The position numbers were made by a program, and so were the translations under genes. Positions 37,280 through 46,523 of a stretch of 64,000 nt of DNA are shown piece by piece. Position 1 is the first letter of the stretch. The number at the start of each line of letters is the position of its first letter. This stretch comes from Lachnospiraceae bacterium (GTDB lineage Bacteria; Bacillota; Clostridia; Lachnospirales; Lachnospiraceae): NCBI GenBank assembly GCA_024698705.1, contig JAILQX010000047.1, forward strand, positions 62,001 through 126,000. The letters run 5' to 3'. Below the pieces are notes generated by a model. That model did no database searches. It saw nothing but the letters and a program-made list of their open reading frames with translations, and was not told the DNA's origin.

Positions 37280-38785
37280 ATGAAAAATAAAAGAAGAAGC
37301 GGAATCCTGCTTGCGATTTCGAGTTTACCAAGTAAATACGGCATAGGAACCTTCAGCAAGGAAGCATATGAATTTGTGGATTTTCTTACGGAAGCAGGGC
37401 AGTCCCTGTGGCAGATACTTCCCCTGGGACCGACGGGGTACGGCGATTCTCCGTATCAGTCATTCTCCACATTTGCACACAGTCCGTATTATATCGATCT
37501 TGAAGAGTTTATAAATAAAGGCATCCTTAACGAAAAGGAATGTTCGGCATATGATTACGGATCAGGTGATTCCGTTGATTATGAAGTCATCTACAGGGCA
37601 AAATATGAGTTGTTAAGGAAGGCGTTTGAAAGATCCGGATCCGGTAATGAGGATAAGGAAGATTACGAAAGATTCAAATCCGAAAACAGTGACTGGCTGG
37701 ATGATTATGCGCTGTACATGGCGATAAAGAACAGCAAAAAAGGCGTAAGCTGGACCGAATGGCCGAAGGAACTGAAACTCAGGAAGCCTGCCGCACTTAA
37801 GGCGGAGAAGAAAAAACTTGCCGGGGATATCGAGTTCTACTGTTTTATACAATACATCGCATATTCACAATGGAACAGACTAAAAAAATATGCCAACGAT
37901 CACGGCATAGACATAATAGGCGACATACCCATCTATGTGGCAATGGACAGCGCGGATACATGGTCGCATCCGGAACTTTTTGAACTGGATGAGGACTGTA
38001 ATCCGATCAATGTGGCAGGCTGTCCGCCGGATGCATTTACGGCGCTTGGGCAGTTATGGGGGAATCCGCTGTACAGATGGGATTATCATAAGCAGACAGG
38101 CTATGAGTGGTGGATGAAACGTCTTAAACACAGTTTCGAAACCTATGATATAGTACGTATAGATCATTTCAGGGGCTTTGACGAATACTACGCCATCCCG
38201 TACGGAAGAAAAGATGCGGTGATCGGTCAGTGGCAGAAGGGACCGGGACTGGATCTTTTCAGGACCATGAATGAAAAGATCGGCAGGATGCCCGTCATAG
38301 CCGAGGATCTTGGCTTCCTGACGGATTCGGTCGTAAAGATGGTGAAGAAGTCCGGTTTTCCGGGTATGAAGGTCCTTCAGTTTGCATTTGACTCAAGAGA
38401 GGAAAGTGATTACCTGCCTCACAATTATGAGCGGAATTGTGTGGTATATACGGGAACGCATGACAATGATACAACACAGCATTGGTATGATACACTGTCG
38501 AAGCCGGATAAATCATTTGCCAGAAGATATCTTGACATAAGGTCTTCCAAGGATGCGGTTGAGAAGGTGATAAGATCCGGACTCGGAAGTGTGGCCAACA
38601 CCTGTATCATCCCGATGCAGGATTATCTGAAGCTCGGGGGAGAGGCAAGGATGAACTACCCTTCGACACTCGGCAACAACTGGAAATGGAGACTGGATAA
38701 AAATATGATGAACAGCGAATGCGCCGGGCGGATATATAAGTTGTGTAAATTGTACGGCAGAGCGGTCATCAAAAAAACAGTATAG
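37280..38785 (+). CDS. malQ: 4-alpha-glucanotransferase (amylomaltase)
   Basis: The 501-residue GH77 enzyme transfers segments of alpha-1,4-glucan, converting short maltodextrins into chains that GlgP can attack. Signature segments: RRSGILLAISSLPSKYGIG, LPLGPTGYGDSPYQSFS, DIIGDIPIYVA, GCPPDAFTALGQLWGNPLY, VRIDHFRGFDEYYAIP (nucleophile Asp), MPVIAEDLGFLT (acid/base Glu) and TGTHDNDT. The length is typical of the bacterial short form. It lies in an operon with glgP and probably with the following membrane-protein gene (15-base gap). Confidence 0.96.
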   Translation: MKNKRRSGILLAISSLPSKYGIGTFSKEAYEFVDFLTEAGQSLWQILPLGPTGYGDSPYQSFSTFAHSPYYIDLEEFINKGILNEKECSAYDYGSGDSVDYEVIYRAKYELLRKAFERSGSGNEDKEDYERFKSENSDWLDDYALYMAIKNSKKGVSWTEWPKELKLRKPAALKAEKKKLAGDIEFYCFIQYIAYSQWNRLKKYANDHGIDIIGDIPIYVAMDSADTWSHPELFELDEDCNPINVAGCPPDAFTALGQLWGNPLYRWDYHKQTGYEWWMKRLKHSFETYDIVRIDHFRGFDEYYAIPYGRKDAVIGQWQKGPGLDLFRTMNEKIGRMPVIAEDLGFLTDSVVKMVKKSGFPGMKVLQFAFDSREESDYLPHNYERNCVVYTGTHDNDTTQHWYDTLSKPDKSFARRYLDIRSSKDAVEKVIRSGLGSVANTCIIPMQDYLKLGGEARMNYPSTLGNNWKWRLDKNMMNSECAGRIYKLCKLYGRAVIKKTV

Positions 38786-38800
38786 GGAGAAATTATAAGA

Positions 38801-40153
38801 ATGGAAGCGTTAAGAAAAGAAATAGTTAAAAACAAGACCAAAACGGCCATAATAACATTTGTGATAGGCCTGGTACTGACATTGATAATGTTCAAGGACT
38901 GGCTTCCGATAGGAACGATGCAGGATCTTGATACTATCGAAAGCAGCAAGGACATCAAGGAAGGAAGAGCGCGTCTGACAGTTGATTATGTATGGGATTA
39001 TTTTATGTATTATACCGAAGGCAGCAGTGACAAAGAGTCCATAAGAGAGTATCTCGTACCGATCGTGAACGACTGGTCATACATAGGCGTCAGACTTTCC
39101 GGAAAGAGGAATGACAGGGCTTACTCAAACATGAATATCATATTTGACTGGGAAGACAAATATGCAGATGTGGAAGCAGGAGATGCTGAGTGGGAAGAAC
39201 TGTACAAAAGTCTCGATCCAATTGTGATAGAAGGTCATGTCAGGGAACTCAATGATGATGAGATCGGCTACTGGAACGAATACATGGATCAGATCGCCGA
39301 ATATTACAATATGAACGACGCAGATATGGATGAGGCATTTACACCTCTCATCCTCGTTCCCAACAGGGTATCGCTCTATGACAGTGATGAGACATTGGCT
39401 GTTATCCTGACAATTATCGCACTGTGCTGTCTTGCAGCCGGAATAGTATTGCTTGTTTCCGCATTATTTGAGAATCCATTTAAGGAACTTGACAAATACG
39501 GCAGAAAGCACGGCGGTGTTGAAGCGGCAAAAGCAAAGGCCGAATATCTTTACAACAATAAGATGACACGTTACGGCCTCATGGCGGATGAAGAGATGTT
39601 CATGTATGCAGGCAAGAATATGCTTAAGGTCTTTGATGTAAAGGATATTTTGTGGGCATACAAGAATGTGATTACCAGAAAGAACGGAGTCGTGACTGTA
39701 GGAAAAGACTATTACATGATGCTCAAATTCGCCGGCGGCGGACAATTCCAGATACCGGGTACGGAAGCGGTCGTTGACGGAATGCTGGGTGATATACAAA
39801 ATGTCCTTCCGGACATCATAATCGGCTACAGTGAGGACATCAACCGTATATTTGCAAGAGACAGAGGAAAGATGATCGCCGAGGTTGAGAGAAGAAGAAA
39901 TGAGCGACTCGGCAATGCATACGGAAATAACAATTACGGAAGCGGCTCATACGACAACGGCGGCTATAATGATGGCAGTACTTACGGCGGAAATGCAGGA
40001 GATCCTTACGGCGCAGGGAATGTAGGTGATGCATACGACACGGGAAATGCAGGAGATCCTTACGGAACCGGCGGAACAGGAAATGATGTGAACACCGCAG
40101 ATACCAATACTGAGAACGGTGATAACAATAACGGTATGAACTTTTTCTCATAA
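38801..40153 (+). CDS. Membrane protein with low-complexity Gly/Asn/Tyr tail
   Basis: The 450-residue protein has one membrane helix near the N-terminus (about residues 16-35, preceded by basic residues) and a second at about 200-222. The segment between them (about 40-195) is probably extracytoplasmic and acidic. A cytoplasmic domain with a PH-like or YcxB-like beta pattern follows (about 225-365; GLMADEEMFMYAGKNMLKVFDVKDI). The last 75 residues are Gly/Asn/Tyr/Asp repeats (GGNAGDPYGAGNVGDAYDTG), a likely disordered tail. It starts 15 bases behind malQ (SD GGGAGAAATT), so it may be co-transcribed with glycogen genes. I do not recognise a named family. Confidence 0.6.
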   Translation: MEALRKEIVKNKTKTAIITFVIGLVLTLIMFKDWLPIGTMQDLDTIESSKDIKEGRARLTVDYVWDYFMYYTEGSSDKESIREYLVPIVNDWSYIGVRLSGKRNDRAYSNMNIIFDWEDKYADVEAGDAEWEELYKSLDPIVIEGHVRELNDDEIGYWNEYMDQIAEYYNMNDADMDEAFTPLILVPNRVSLYDSDETLAVILTIIALCCLAAGIVLLVSALFENPFKELDKYGRKHGGVEAAKAKAEYLYNNKMTRYGLMADEEMFMYAGKNMLKVFDVKDILWAYKNVITRKNGVVTVGKDYYMMLKFAGGGQFQIPGTEAVVDGMLGDIQNVLPDIIIGYSEDINRIFARDRGKMIAEVERRRNERLGNAYGNNNYGSGSYDNGGYNDGSTYGGNAGDPYGAGNVGDAYDTGNAGDPYGTGGTGNDVNTADTNTENGDNNNGMNFFS

Positions 40154-40171
40154 ATAGATGATGAAAGTACA

Positions 40172-40199
40172 AAAAGAGGAAGCATGGGCTTCCTCTTTT
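40172..40199. terminator. Bidirectional terminator between convergent genes
   Basis: A perfect 12-bp stem AAAAGAGGAAGC/GCTTCCTCTTTT with a 4-nt loop separates the + strand membrane-protein gene from the - strand HAD gene and can serve both. Confidence 0.9.
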
Positions 40200-40212
40200 A
40201 CATTGTATATGT

Positions 40213-40914
40213 TCAGATGGATCTGATGTAGGTCATGAGGTCATCAAATGAACCGTGAGGCCATTTTTCAATGTCATATACCTTGCGGTTGATCATGCAG
40301 TCCGTCAGGAGATAGACGTTCATGCCGATCGTTTCCGCGATCATGTCTTCATCGGTATCATTTCCGATCATCAGACATTCTTCGGGGTTTAAGGCCATGC
40401 GTCTCAATATCTCGAGATAGTATTTGGGATTGGGTTTGCAATATCCGATATTTTCATAGGTTGTGATGAGCTCAAACATATCAGGCTCCAGCCCTGCCCA
40501 GCGTATGCGGCTGTGTGTGGCGACCGCCGGGAAAAGGGGATTGGTCGCAAGTGCGACACGATATCTGCTTTTTACGAGTTCAATGAGTTCTTTTGATCTT
40601 GGGGTATAGCCGCAATAGGATCTTACCTGCTCAAACTCATTTGCATAGAAATCATCGAATATCGGTTTGTCATTTATGGAATCGGGGCCGTATACGGAAG
40701 TGTAGAATTCCCAAAACGCTTCTTCATTCATGCAATGTCCGTCGTTTTTTACCATTGCGGCGGTTCCGCCCCATATATTCTTTATAAGTTCCTTTGTATC
40801 ATATCCGCGTGGTGCCATCTTTGCGGCAACCATCTTAAAATATCCTCCGGTAAATTCATCCTGGTCCATAGGGAGCAGGGTTCCGTCAAGGTCAAAAAGT
40901 ACTGCTTTTATCAT
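40213..40914 (-). CDS. HAD-family phosphatase
   Basis: The 233-residue haloacid-dehalogenase hydrolase has motif I FDLDGTLLPMD (nucleophile Asp and acid/base Asp), motif II in ALATNPLF, and motif III/IV with the Lys of GYCKPNPKYY and MIGNDTDEDM. A helical cap lies between motifs I and II, as in the C1 cap group. The substrate, probably a small phosphate ester, cannot be read. SD AGAAGGAA precedes the start. It follows the CYTH gene on the same strand with 48 bases between, so the two probably form a small operon. Confidence 0.9.
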   Translation of the reverse strand: MIKAVLFDLDGTLLPMDQDEFTGGYFKMVAAKMAPRGYDTKELIKNIWGGTAAMVKNDGHCMNEEAFWEFYTSVYGPDSINDKPIFDDFYANEFEQVRSYCGYTPRSKELIELVKSRYRVALATNPLFPAVATHSRIRWAGLEPDMFELITTYENIGYCKPNPKYYLEILRRMALNPEECLMIGNDTDEDMIAETIGMNVYLLTDCMINRKVYDIEKWPHGSFDDLMTYIRSI

Positions 40915-40945
40915 TGTATTTCCTTTCTTCTGCGCCGCTCGGGCT

Positions 40946-40964
40946 GACGCGCCTTCGGTGCGTC
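40946..40964 (-). other. Hairpin overlapping the CYTH stop codon
   Basis: GACGCGCC-TTC-GGTGCGTC forms an 8-bp stem (one G-T pair) across the end of the CYTH gene, just ahead of the HAD gene's ribosome-binding site. It has no T-run, so it may tune expression between the two genes. Confidence 0.45.
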
Positions 40965-41394
40965 ATATCATATTAGAATTATGGTATTTGGGATCGTTGG
41001 TTACTTCTGTTCCAAACCATATGGGCGGTTCGAAAGCGCTTGCTTCTTCTATTGAGGGAAATTCCACCTCGGCCATGACAAGCGGAGCGAGGGGACCTTC
41101 GAATACATCCAGTTCGATCGTATATTTATTATAAGGGATCAGGTATCTGGTCTTGTCAATTATGCGGCCGTCAGCCTTGGCAAGCAGATGCTCAAAACTC
41201 TCTTTGGTGAGCATAAGATTGGCCTCTTCACGTGCAAGCAGTCCTTCGCCCTTATATGTGAGATAATATCTGTCACCGTCTCTGCGGACCCTCACAACGG
41301 GTGATGTGCACAGATATCCCTGGCAGATATGATTGTGTTCATATTTAGTTAGATCCGGAAGTATATCTATCAAGAATTTTCTTTCTATTTCCAT
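40963..41394 (-). CDS. CYTH-domain protein (triphosphatase-like)
   Basis: About 143 residues from ATG 41394, chosen because AAAGGAG lies 6 bases upstream and the product then begins with the family signature MEIERKFL (ExExK). Further CYTH residues: VVRVRRDGDRYYLTYKG, DKTRYLI, TIELDVFEG and MAEVEFPS. The fold forms a tunnel that binds triphosphates with metal ions; members hydrolyse inorganic triphosphate, thiamine triphosphate or similar. The exact substrate is unknown. Paired with a HAD phosphatase, it may act on phosphorylated small molecules. Confidence 0.88.
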   Translation of the reverse strand: MEIERKFLIDILPDLTKYEHNHICQGYLCTSPVVRVRRDGDRYYLTYKGEGLLAREEANLMLTKESFEHLLAKADGRIIDKTRYLIPYNKYTIELDVFEGPLAPLVMAEVEFPSIEEASAFEPPIWFGTEVTNDPKYHNSNMI

Positions 41395-41534
41395 CTGAAC
41401 TCCTTTCAAAACATATCTCTTATATTTTTTACATACTTTATTTAAAAAAGCAAGTTCAAACTCTGTAAAATATCTTATTTACGTGGTAAAATATATATTG
41501 GTTTTTAAGAAAGACAAGTTTTGGAGGTTAAGAT

Positions 41535-42455
41535 ATGAGGTTAGTAACACGTTCGGATTTTGACGGTTTGGTATGCGGAGCATTGCTCCTTGAAGCAGGC
41601 GTGGTTGATTGCTGGAAATTTGCGCACCCGAAGGATCTTCAGGATGGTCTCGTTGAGGTCAATGAAAATGATGTACTTGCGAATGTTCCTTTTGTGGAAG
41701 GATGCGGACTTTGGTTCGATCATCACTCAAGCGAGTTCGAAAGACAGGAACTTGAAGGCAAATATAAAGGTGAGAGCCGTATAACACCAAGCTGTGCAAG
41801 GATAATATATGAATATTACGGCGGAGCCGAGAGATTTCCCGGTATGGAAGAGATCATGGAAGCAGTCGATAAGGTTGATTCGGGTAATCTCACCATAGAT
41901 GAGGTCATGAATCCCAAGGGATGGATCCTTATAGGTTTCCTTATGGATCCCAGAACCGGTCTCGGAAGATGGAGACAGTTCAGGATACCTAATTACAAGC
42001 TGATGGAAGAGTTAATGGTTGCATGCCAGAACAAGACGACGGCAGAGATCCTTGAGATGGAAGATGTCAAGGAGAGGATCGAAGTATATAATGAGCAGAC
42101 CGAGAAGTTCAAGGAGATGGTCAAAGCTCATACAAGGGTTGACGGAAATCTTATCATTTCGGATCTCAGAGGAGTCGATCCGATCTATACAGGCAACAGA
42201 TTCATGATCTACAGCATGTATCCGGAGCAGAATGTTTCCGCATGGATCGTATCAGGCAAGGGCGGACAGGGATGTTCGGCAGCGGTAGGATACAGTATTC
42301 TCAATCGAACAGCCACACTTGATGTAGGCAAGCTCATGCTCAAGTACAGAGGCGGCGGCCATAAGAAAGTAGGAACATGTCAGTTCTCTGATGAGAACAT
42401 GGACACGGAACTTCCGAAGATGCTTGAGGAACTCAGCAGTATGGCTAACGCATGA
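41535..42455 (+). CDS. DHH-family phosphoesterase
   Basis: The 306-residue protein has an N-terminal DHH domain with RSDFDGLVCGALL (metal-binding Asp residues) and LWFDHHSSE (DHH motif), a further Asp in EAVDKVDSGN, and a C-terminal DHHA1-type substrate domain ending in KYRGGGHKKVGTCQF (GGGH motif). It belongs to the exopolyphosphatase/oligoribonuclease-like group that cleaves nucleotide or phosphate chains, including c-di-AMP/pApA enzymes. Substrate not determinable from sequence. GGAGG precedes the ATG by 8 bases. It is divergent from the CYTH gene; TGG-TAAAAT (41484-41492) in the gap may be its extended -10. Confidence 0.85.
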   Translation: MRLVTRSDFDGLVCGALLLEAGVVDCWKFAHPKDLQDGLVEVNENDVLANVPFVEGCGLWFDHHSSEFERQELEGKYKGESRITPSCARIIYEYYGGAERFPGMEEIMEAVDKVDSGNLTIDEVMNPKGWILIGFLMDPRTGLGRWRQFRIPNYKLMEELMVACQNKTTAEILEMEDVKERIEVYNEQTEKFKEMVKAHTRVDGNLIISDLRGVDPIYTGNRFMIYSMYPEQNVSAWIVSGKGGQGCSAAVGYSILNRTATLDVGKLMLKYRGGGHKKVGTCQFSDENMDTELPKMLEELSSMANA

Positions 42456-42463
42456 TAGATGTT

Positions 42464-42494
42464 TAAAAACCTCTGTGACATACAGAGGTTTTTA
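42464..42494 (+). terminator. Terminator of the DHH gene
   Basis: TAAAAACCTCTGT (42464-42476) pairs perfectly with ACAGAGGTTTTTA (42482-42494) around a 5-nt loop. Confidence 0.88.
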
Positions 42495-42516
42495 ATTGTA
42501 AAAAAGGAGATATGAT

Positions 42517-43068
42517 ATGGCAAAGATAGCGTTATTGTTCGCTACGGGAACAGAAGAATGTGAAGCATTGAATGTAGTTGATATATTGAGAAGAGCGGGA
42601 GAAGATCTTAACATAGTTTCGATAAATGAAACGGTGGATGTGACCGGTGCTCACGGGATCAGGATCATTGCGGATGAAACTATCGATAAGCATGATTTCT
42701 CAAAGGATGATGTGCTTATCATTCCGGGCGGAAATCCGGGGGCATTCAACATAGAGGGCCACCCTCTTGCGGGCAAGGCTGTGGATGATATGAGCAAAGC
42801 CGGCAAGCTGATGTGCGCGATCTGCGCTGCGCCCATGATATACGGACATAAAGGATTGCTTAAGGGCAGGAAAGCCTGCATATACCCCGGTATGGAAGCG
42901 GAACTTGAAGGGGCTGAAGTCAGCATGGATAAGGTGATCCGCGACGGTAATTTCATAACAAGCAGAGGACTCGGTACGGCGATCCCCTTCGCACTTGAGA
43001 TACTTGCGGCGCTTAAAGGCAGGGACGCAGCCGATAAGATGGCAAAAAGCATAGTATTCAACGATTGA
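42517..43068 (+). CDS. DJ-1/PfpI family protein
   Basis: The 183-residue protein has the DJ-1 layout: MAKIALLFATGTEECEA at the start (with the conserved Glu), VLIIPGGNPGAFNI, the nucleophile-elbow segment LMCAICAAPMIYGHKGLLKGRKAC (second Cys at the elbow) and FITSRGLGTAIPFALEIL. Members act as deglycases, glyoxalases or redox chaperones protecting against electrophiles; which applies here is not clear. SD AAAGGAGAT. Single gene between two terminator/promoter regions. Confidence 0.9.
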   Translation: MAKIALLFATGTEECEALNVVDILRRAGEDLNIVSINETVDVTGAHGIRIIADETIDKHDFSKDDVLIIPGGNPGAFNIEGHPLAGKAVDDMSKAGKLMCAICAAPMIYGHKGLLKGRKACIYPGMEAELEGAEVSMDKVIRDGNFITSRGLGTAIPFALEILAALKGRDAADKMAKSIVFND

Positions 43069-43096
43069 ATTGCGTGTGGATTTTAGGCAAATAATA

Positions 43097-43139
43097 TGCT
43101 ATAATATTCGTCGACTGTAATCCGCCTGATACGTGGCGG
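43097..43139 (+). promoter_or_regulatory. Extended -10 promoter and leader hairpin of tig
   Basis: TGC-TATAAT (43097-43105) is an extended -10 with no good -35. The leader carries the hairpin CCGCC/GGCGG (43122-43139). Confidence 0.6.
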
Positions 43140-43176
43140 TGCAAATATTATCCCGATAGGAAGGAAAGAATTAACA

Positions 43177-44463
43177 ATGAGTGTAAATGTAGAAAAGTTA
43201 GAACACGGAATGGCTAAATTGACTATAGAGGTTTCGTCAGAAGAACTCGAAAAGGCAGCAGCTAATGTCTATCAGAAGCAGAAGGGACAGATCTCGATCC
43301 CCGGCTTCCGTAAAGGCAAGGTTCCGCGCCAGATGGTAGAAAAGATGTACGGCAAGGGAGTATTTCTTGAGGAAGCTGCCAATGACATCATACCGGATGC
43401 TTATGAGAAGGCATATGACGAATGCGGTGAGGAGATCACTTCAACACCCAAGATCGATGTGGTACAGCTTGAGGCAGGAAAGCCCTTCATATTTACCGCA
43501 GAGGTGGCTTTAAAGCCTGAAGTAAAGCTGGGCAAATACAAAGGCGTTACAATAGACAAGATCGATACTGCCGTTACGGATGAGGATGTGGATGCAGCAC
43601 TTGAAAAAGAGCGTGAGAACAATGCGAGAAGCATCAGCGTAACAGACAGACCGGTTCAGGATAAGGATGAGACTGTGATCGACTTCGAAGGCTTTGTCGA
43701 CGGAGTTGCATTTACCGGCGGCAAGGGCGAGAACTATCCTCTTACCATCGGTTCGGGAGCATTTATCCCGGGATTTGAAGAGCAGCTGATCGGTAAGAAG
43801 ATAGATGAGGAATGCGAAGTCAATGTAACATTCCCCGAGGATTACCAGGCTGACGATCTTGCAGGCAAGGCAGCGGTATTCAAAGTAAAGATCCACGAGA
43901 TCAAGGTTAAGGAACTGCCCGATCTCGATGATGAATTTGCAAGTGAGGTTTCCGAATTCGATACACTTGCGGAGTATAAGGAAGACATAAAGAAGAATCT
44001 TGCCCAGAAGAAGGAAAAGAGTGCAAGGGATGCCAAAGAAGATGCTGTTATAGATGCCATCATCGAGGACGCTACAATGGAGATACCCGATGCAATGATC
44101 GAAACACAGCAGAGACAGATGGTTGACGAGTTCGCTCAGAACATCCAGCAGCAGGGACTTTCACTGGATCAGTATATGAAGTTTACCGGCATGACCGCCG
44201 ATAAGTTCATGGAGCAGGTAAAGCCTCAGGCAGAGAAGAGGATCAAATCAAGACTCGTTCTTGAAGCCATCGTGGATGCAGAGAAGATCGTTCCCACCGA
44301 TGAAGATTACGAGAATGAGATAAAGGAAATGGCAGAAGCCTACAAGATGGAATCAGATAAGGTTAAAGAGCTTATCGGTGATGCAGGCAAAGAGCAGATG
44401 ATGAAGGATGTGGCTGTTAAGCTTGCGGTTAATTTCGCTGTAGACAATGCCAAGGAAAAATAA
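43177..44463 (+). CDS. tig: Trigger factor, ribosome-bound chaperone and prolyl isomerase
   Basis: The 428-residue protein has the three trigger-factor domains: the ribosome-binding domain with GFRKGKVPR (about residues 44-52, docking on protein L23), an FKBP-type isomerase domain (about 160-245; ETVIDFEGFVDGVAFTGGKGENYPL split by the normal loop, then GSGAFIPGFEEQLIGKK) and a helical C-terminal substrate cradle (about 260-428). It meets nascent chains at the ribosome exit. It is the first gene of tig-clpP-clpX, the order found in many Firmicutes; clpP starts 15 bases later. SD AGGAAGGAAAG. Confidence 0.96.
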   Translation: MSVNVEKLEHGMAKLTIEVSSEELEKAAANVYQKQKGQISIPGFRKGKVPRQMVEKMYGKGVFLEEAANDIIPDAYEKAYDECGEEITSTPKIDVVQLEAGKPFIFTAEVALKPEVKLGKYKGVTIDKIDTAVTDEDVDAALEKERENNARSISVTDRPVQDKDETVIDFEGFVDGVAFTGGKGENYPLTIGSGAFIPGFEEQLIGKKIDEECEVNVTFPEDYQADDLAGKAAVFKVKIHEIKVKELPDLDDEFASEVSEFDTLAEYKEDIKKNLAQKKEKSARDAKEDAVIDAIIEDATMEIPDAMIETQQRQMVDEFAQNIQQQGLSLDQYMKFTGMTADKFMEQVKPQAEKRIKSRLVLEAIVDAEKIVPTDEDYENEIKEMAEAYKMESDKVKELIGDAGKEQMMKDVAVKLAVNFAVDNAKEK

Positions 44464-44478
44464 ATCACGGAGGCGCAT

Positions 44479-45069
44479 ATGAGTTTAATTCCTTATGTCA
44501 TTGAGCAAACCTCAAGAGGTGAGCGCTCATATGATATTTATTCAAGATTACTTAAGGACAGGATCATTTTTCTGGGTGAAGAGGTCAATGAAGCAACGGC
44601 CGCGACCATAGTGGCACAGATGCTTTTCCTTGAAGCCGAGGATCCGCAGAAGGATATCAGTCTTTATATAAACAGCCCGGGCGGCAGTGTTACAGCCGGT
44701 ATGGCCATATATGACACCATGCAGTACATCAAGTGTGATGTATCAACCATCTGTATCGGTATGGCTGCAAGTATGGGAGCATTCCTCCTTGCGGGTGGTG
44801 CTAATGGTAAGAGATATGCCCTTCCGAATGCGGAGATCATGATCCACCAGCCCCTTGGCGGAGCACAGGGTCAGGCAACCGAGATCCAGATCGCTGCCGA
44901 GCATATACTCAAAACAAAGAAGAAATTAAATACGATCCTTGCACAAAACACAGGTAAGGATTATGACATAATAGCTGCGGATACCGAGCGTGACAACTGG
45001 AAGACTGCAGAGGAGGCAAAGGAATACGGCCTCATAGATTCGGTTATCGTTAAACGCGGAGAAGAGTAA
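44479..45069 (+). CDS. clpP: ATP-dependent Clp protease proteolytic subunit
   Basis: The 196-residue serine peptidase has a canonical triad: Ser98 in [11 protein letters not shown], His123 in MIHQPLGG, and an Asp in DTERDNW (about 172). The N-terminal propeptide is very short, and [24 protein letters not shown] is typical. Fourteen subunits form the barrel fed by ClpX, encoded 11 bases downstream. SD GGAGG. Confidence 0.97.
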   Translation: MSLIPYVIEQTSRGERSYDIYSRLLKDRIIFLGEEVNEATAATIVAQMLFLEAEDPQKDISLYINSPGGSVTAGMAIYDTMQYIKCDVSTICIGMAASMGAFLLAGGANGKRYALPNAEIMIHQPLGGAQGQATEIQIAAEHILKTKKKLNTILAQNTGKDYDIIAADTERDNWKTAEEAKEYGLIDSVIVKRGEE

Positions 45070-45080
45070 GGATACAGAAT

Positions 45081-46397
45081 ATGGCCAATAAGAACAACAG
45101 TGGACAAGTATGCTGTTCATTCTGTGGGAAGGAGCAAAACCGTGTCAGAAAGATGATCGCGGGTGCTGACGGAGTATATATCTGTGATGAATGCATAGAG
45201 ATCTGTGCAGACATGATCAGGGAAGAGTTTGAAGAGATCGACGAATATGAGACTCCGCAAAAGGGCGAGATTAATCTCCTCAAGCCCGAAGAGATCAAAG
45301 CATTTCTTGATGATTATGTGATCGGTCAGGATCCGGCCAAAAAGGTCTTATCCGTAGCCGTATACAATCATTACAAAAGAGTCACTTCCGATGTGGGGGA
45401 TGACGGTGTCGAGCTTCAGAAATCCAATATAATCATGATGGGTCCCACAGGCTCGGGCAAGACATATATCGCACAGACACTTGCAAAGATAATCAACGTT
45501 CCGTTTGCGATCGCGGATGCAACGACACTTACCGAGGCGGGCTATGTGGGCGAGGATGTTGAAAATATCCTGCTCAAGCTCATACAGGCAGCAGATTACG
45601 ATATCGAGCGCGCTCAATACGGAATAGTTTATATCGATGAGATAGACAAGATAACAAAGAAGAGTGAGAATGTTTCGATAACCCGTGATGTTTCGGGTGA
45701 AGGCGTTCAGCAGGCGTTGCTCAAGATAGTTGAGGGAACAGTGGCAAGCGTACCGCCTCAGGGTGGAAGAAAGCATCCTCATCAGGAACTTATACAGATC
45801 GATACCACCAATATACTGTTTATCTGCGGCGGAGCCTTTGATGGCCTCGAAAAGATAGTTGAGGAGAGACTTAACAGAAAGTCGATCGGTTTCAATTCGG
45901 ATATAGCGGAAAAGACCGGCGGTGAGATAGGCGAGTTATTTGCACAGGCTTCCACAGTGGATCTCGTAAAGTTCGGGCTCATACCTGAGTTTGTAGGAAG
46001 AGTTCCGATCAGAGTATCGCTTGACGGTCTTGACAGGGATTCGCTCGTAAAGATACTCAAAGAGCCCAAGAATGCACTTATTAAGCAATATAAGAAGCTT
46101 TTCGGATTTGATGATGTTGAACTTGAATTTGAAGATGATGCCATCGAAGCCATAGCCGATGAAGCATATACGCAAAAGACCGGCGCAAGAGGCTTAAGGA
46201 CGATCATGGAGAAGGCCATGATGGACGTGATGTTTGTTATCCCTTCGGATCCGACCATAAAGAAGTGTATCATCACAAAGGAAGTCATAGAAGGCAAAGC
46301 CCAGCCTAAGATAATACGTGATGAGAAGACCGGTGCGGCAAAGAATGTTGCCTCCAGAACTTCAAAGAGCGTTCAGGCCAAGAAAAAGATCAGTTAA
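45081..46397 (+). CDS. clpX: ATP-dependent Clp protease ATPase subunit ClpX
   Basis: The 438-residue AAA+ unfoldase has an N-terminal C4 zinc domain (CSFCGKEQ ... [10 protein letters not shown]), Walker [11 protein letters not shown], Walker [10 protein letters not shown], the pore loop GYVGED, the ClpP-docking IGF-type loop (SIGFNSD) and sensor-2 [10 protein letters not shown]. It recognises tagged proteins and threads them into ClpP. The last about 25 residues are Lys/Ser-rich. A terminator follows and separates it from engB. Confidence 0.97.
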   Translation: MANKNNSGQVCCSFCGKEQNRVRKMIAGADGVYICDECIEICADMIREEFEEIDEYETPQKGEINLLKPEEIKAFLDDYVIGQDPAKKVLSVAVYNHYKRVTSDVGDDGVELQKSNIIMMGPTGSGKTYIAQTLAKIINVPFAIADATTLTEAGYVGEDVENILLKLIQAADYDIERAQYGIVYIDEIDKITKKSENVSITRDVSGEGVQQALLKIVEGTVASVPPQGGRKHPHQELIQIDTTNILFICGGAFDGLEKIVEERLNRKSIGFNSDIAEKTGGEIGELFAQASTVDLVKFGLIPEFVGRVPIRVSLDGLDRDSLVKILKEPKNALIKQYKKLFGFDDVELEFEDDAIEAIADEAYTQKTGARGLRTIMEKAMMDVMFVIPSDPTIKKCIITKEVIEGKAQPKIIRDEKTGAAKNVASRTSKSVQAKKKIS

Positions 46398-46402
46398 ACC
46401 GT

Positions 46403-46437
46403 GGGATATCCGAGCTTAAATTCGGATATCCCTTTTT
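46403..46437 (+). terminator. Terminator of tig-clpP-clpX
   Basis: GGGATATCCGA (46403-46413) pairs with TCGGATATCCC (46422-46432), followed by T5. Confidence 0.9.
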
Positions 46438-46448
46438 ATTAAATACCA

Positions 46449-46477
46449 TTGACAAAAGATTAACAGAAGTGTATATT
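46449..46477 (+). promoter_or_regulatory. Promoter of engB (and possibly the ABC operon)
   Basis: Perfect TTGACA (46449-46454), 17-bp spacer, TATATT (46472-46477). Confidence 0.85.
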
Positions 46478-46479
46478 AA

Positions 46480-46502
46480 GTGTACTAGCATAAATAGTAC
46501 AC
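46480..46502. promoter_or_regulatory. Palindromic operator at the engB transcription start
   Basis: GTGTACTA (46480-46487), 7 bases, TAGTACAC (46495-46502) is a perfect inverted repeat directly behind the -10 box, where a bound repressor would block RNA polymerase. The cognate protein is not identified; the half-site shape is compatible with a GntR/YtrA-type or LacI/TetR-type regulator. Confidence 0.7.
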
Positions 46503-46523
46503 CGTATCCGAGAGGACATTTTC

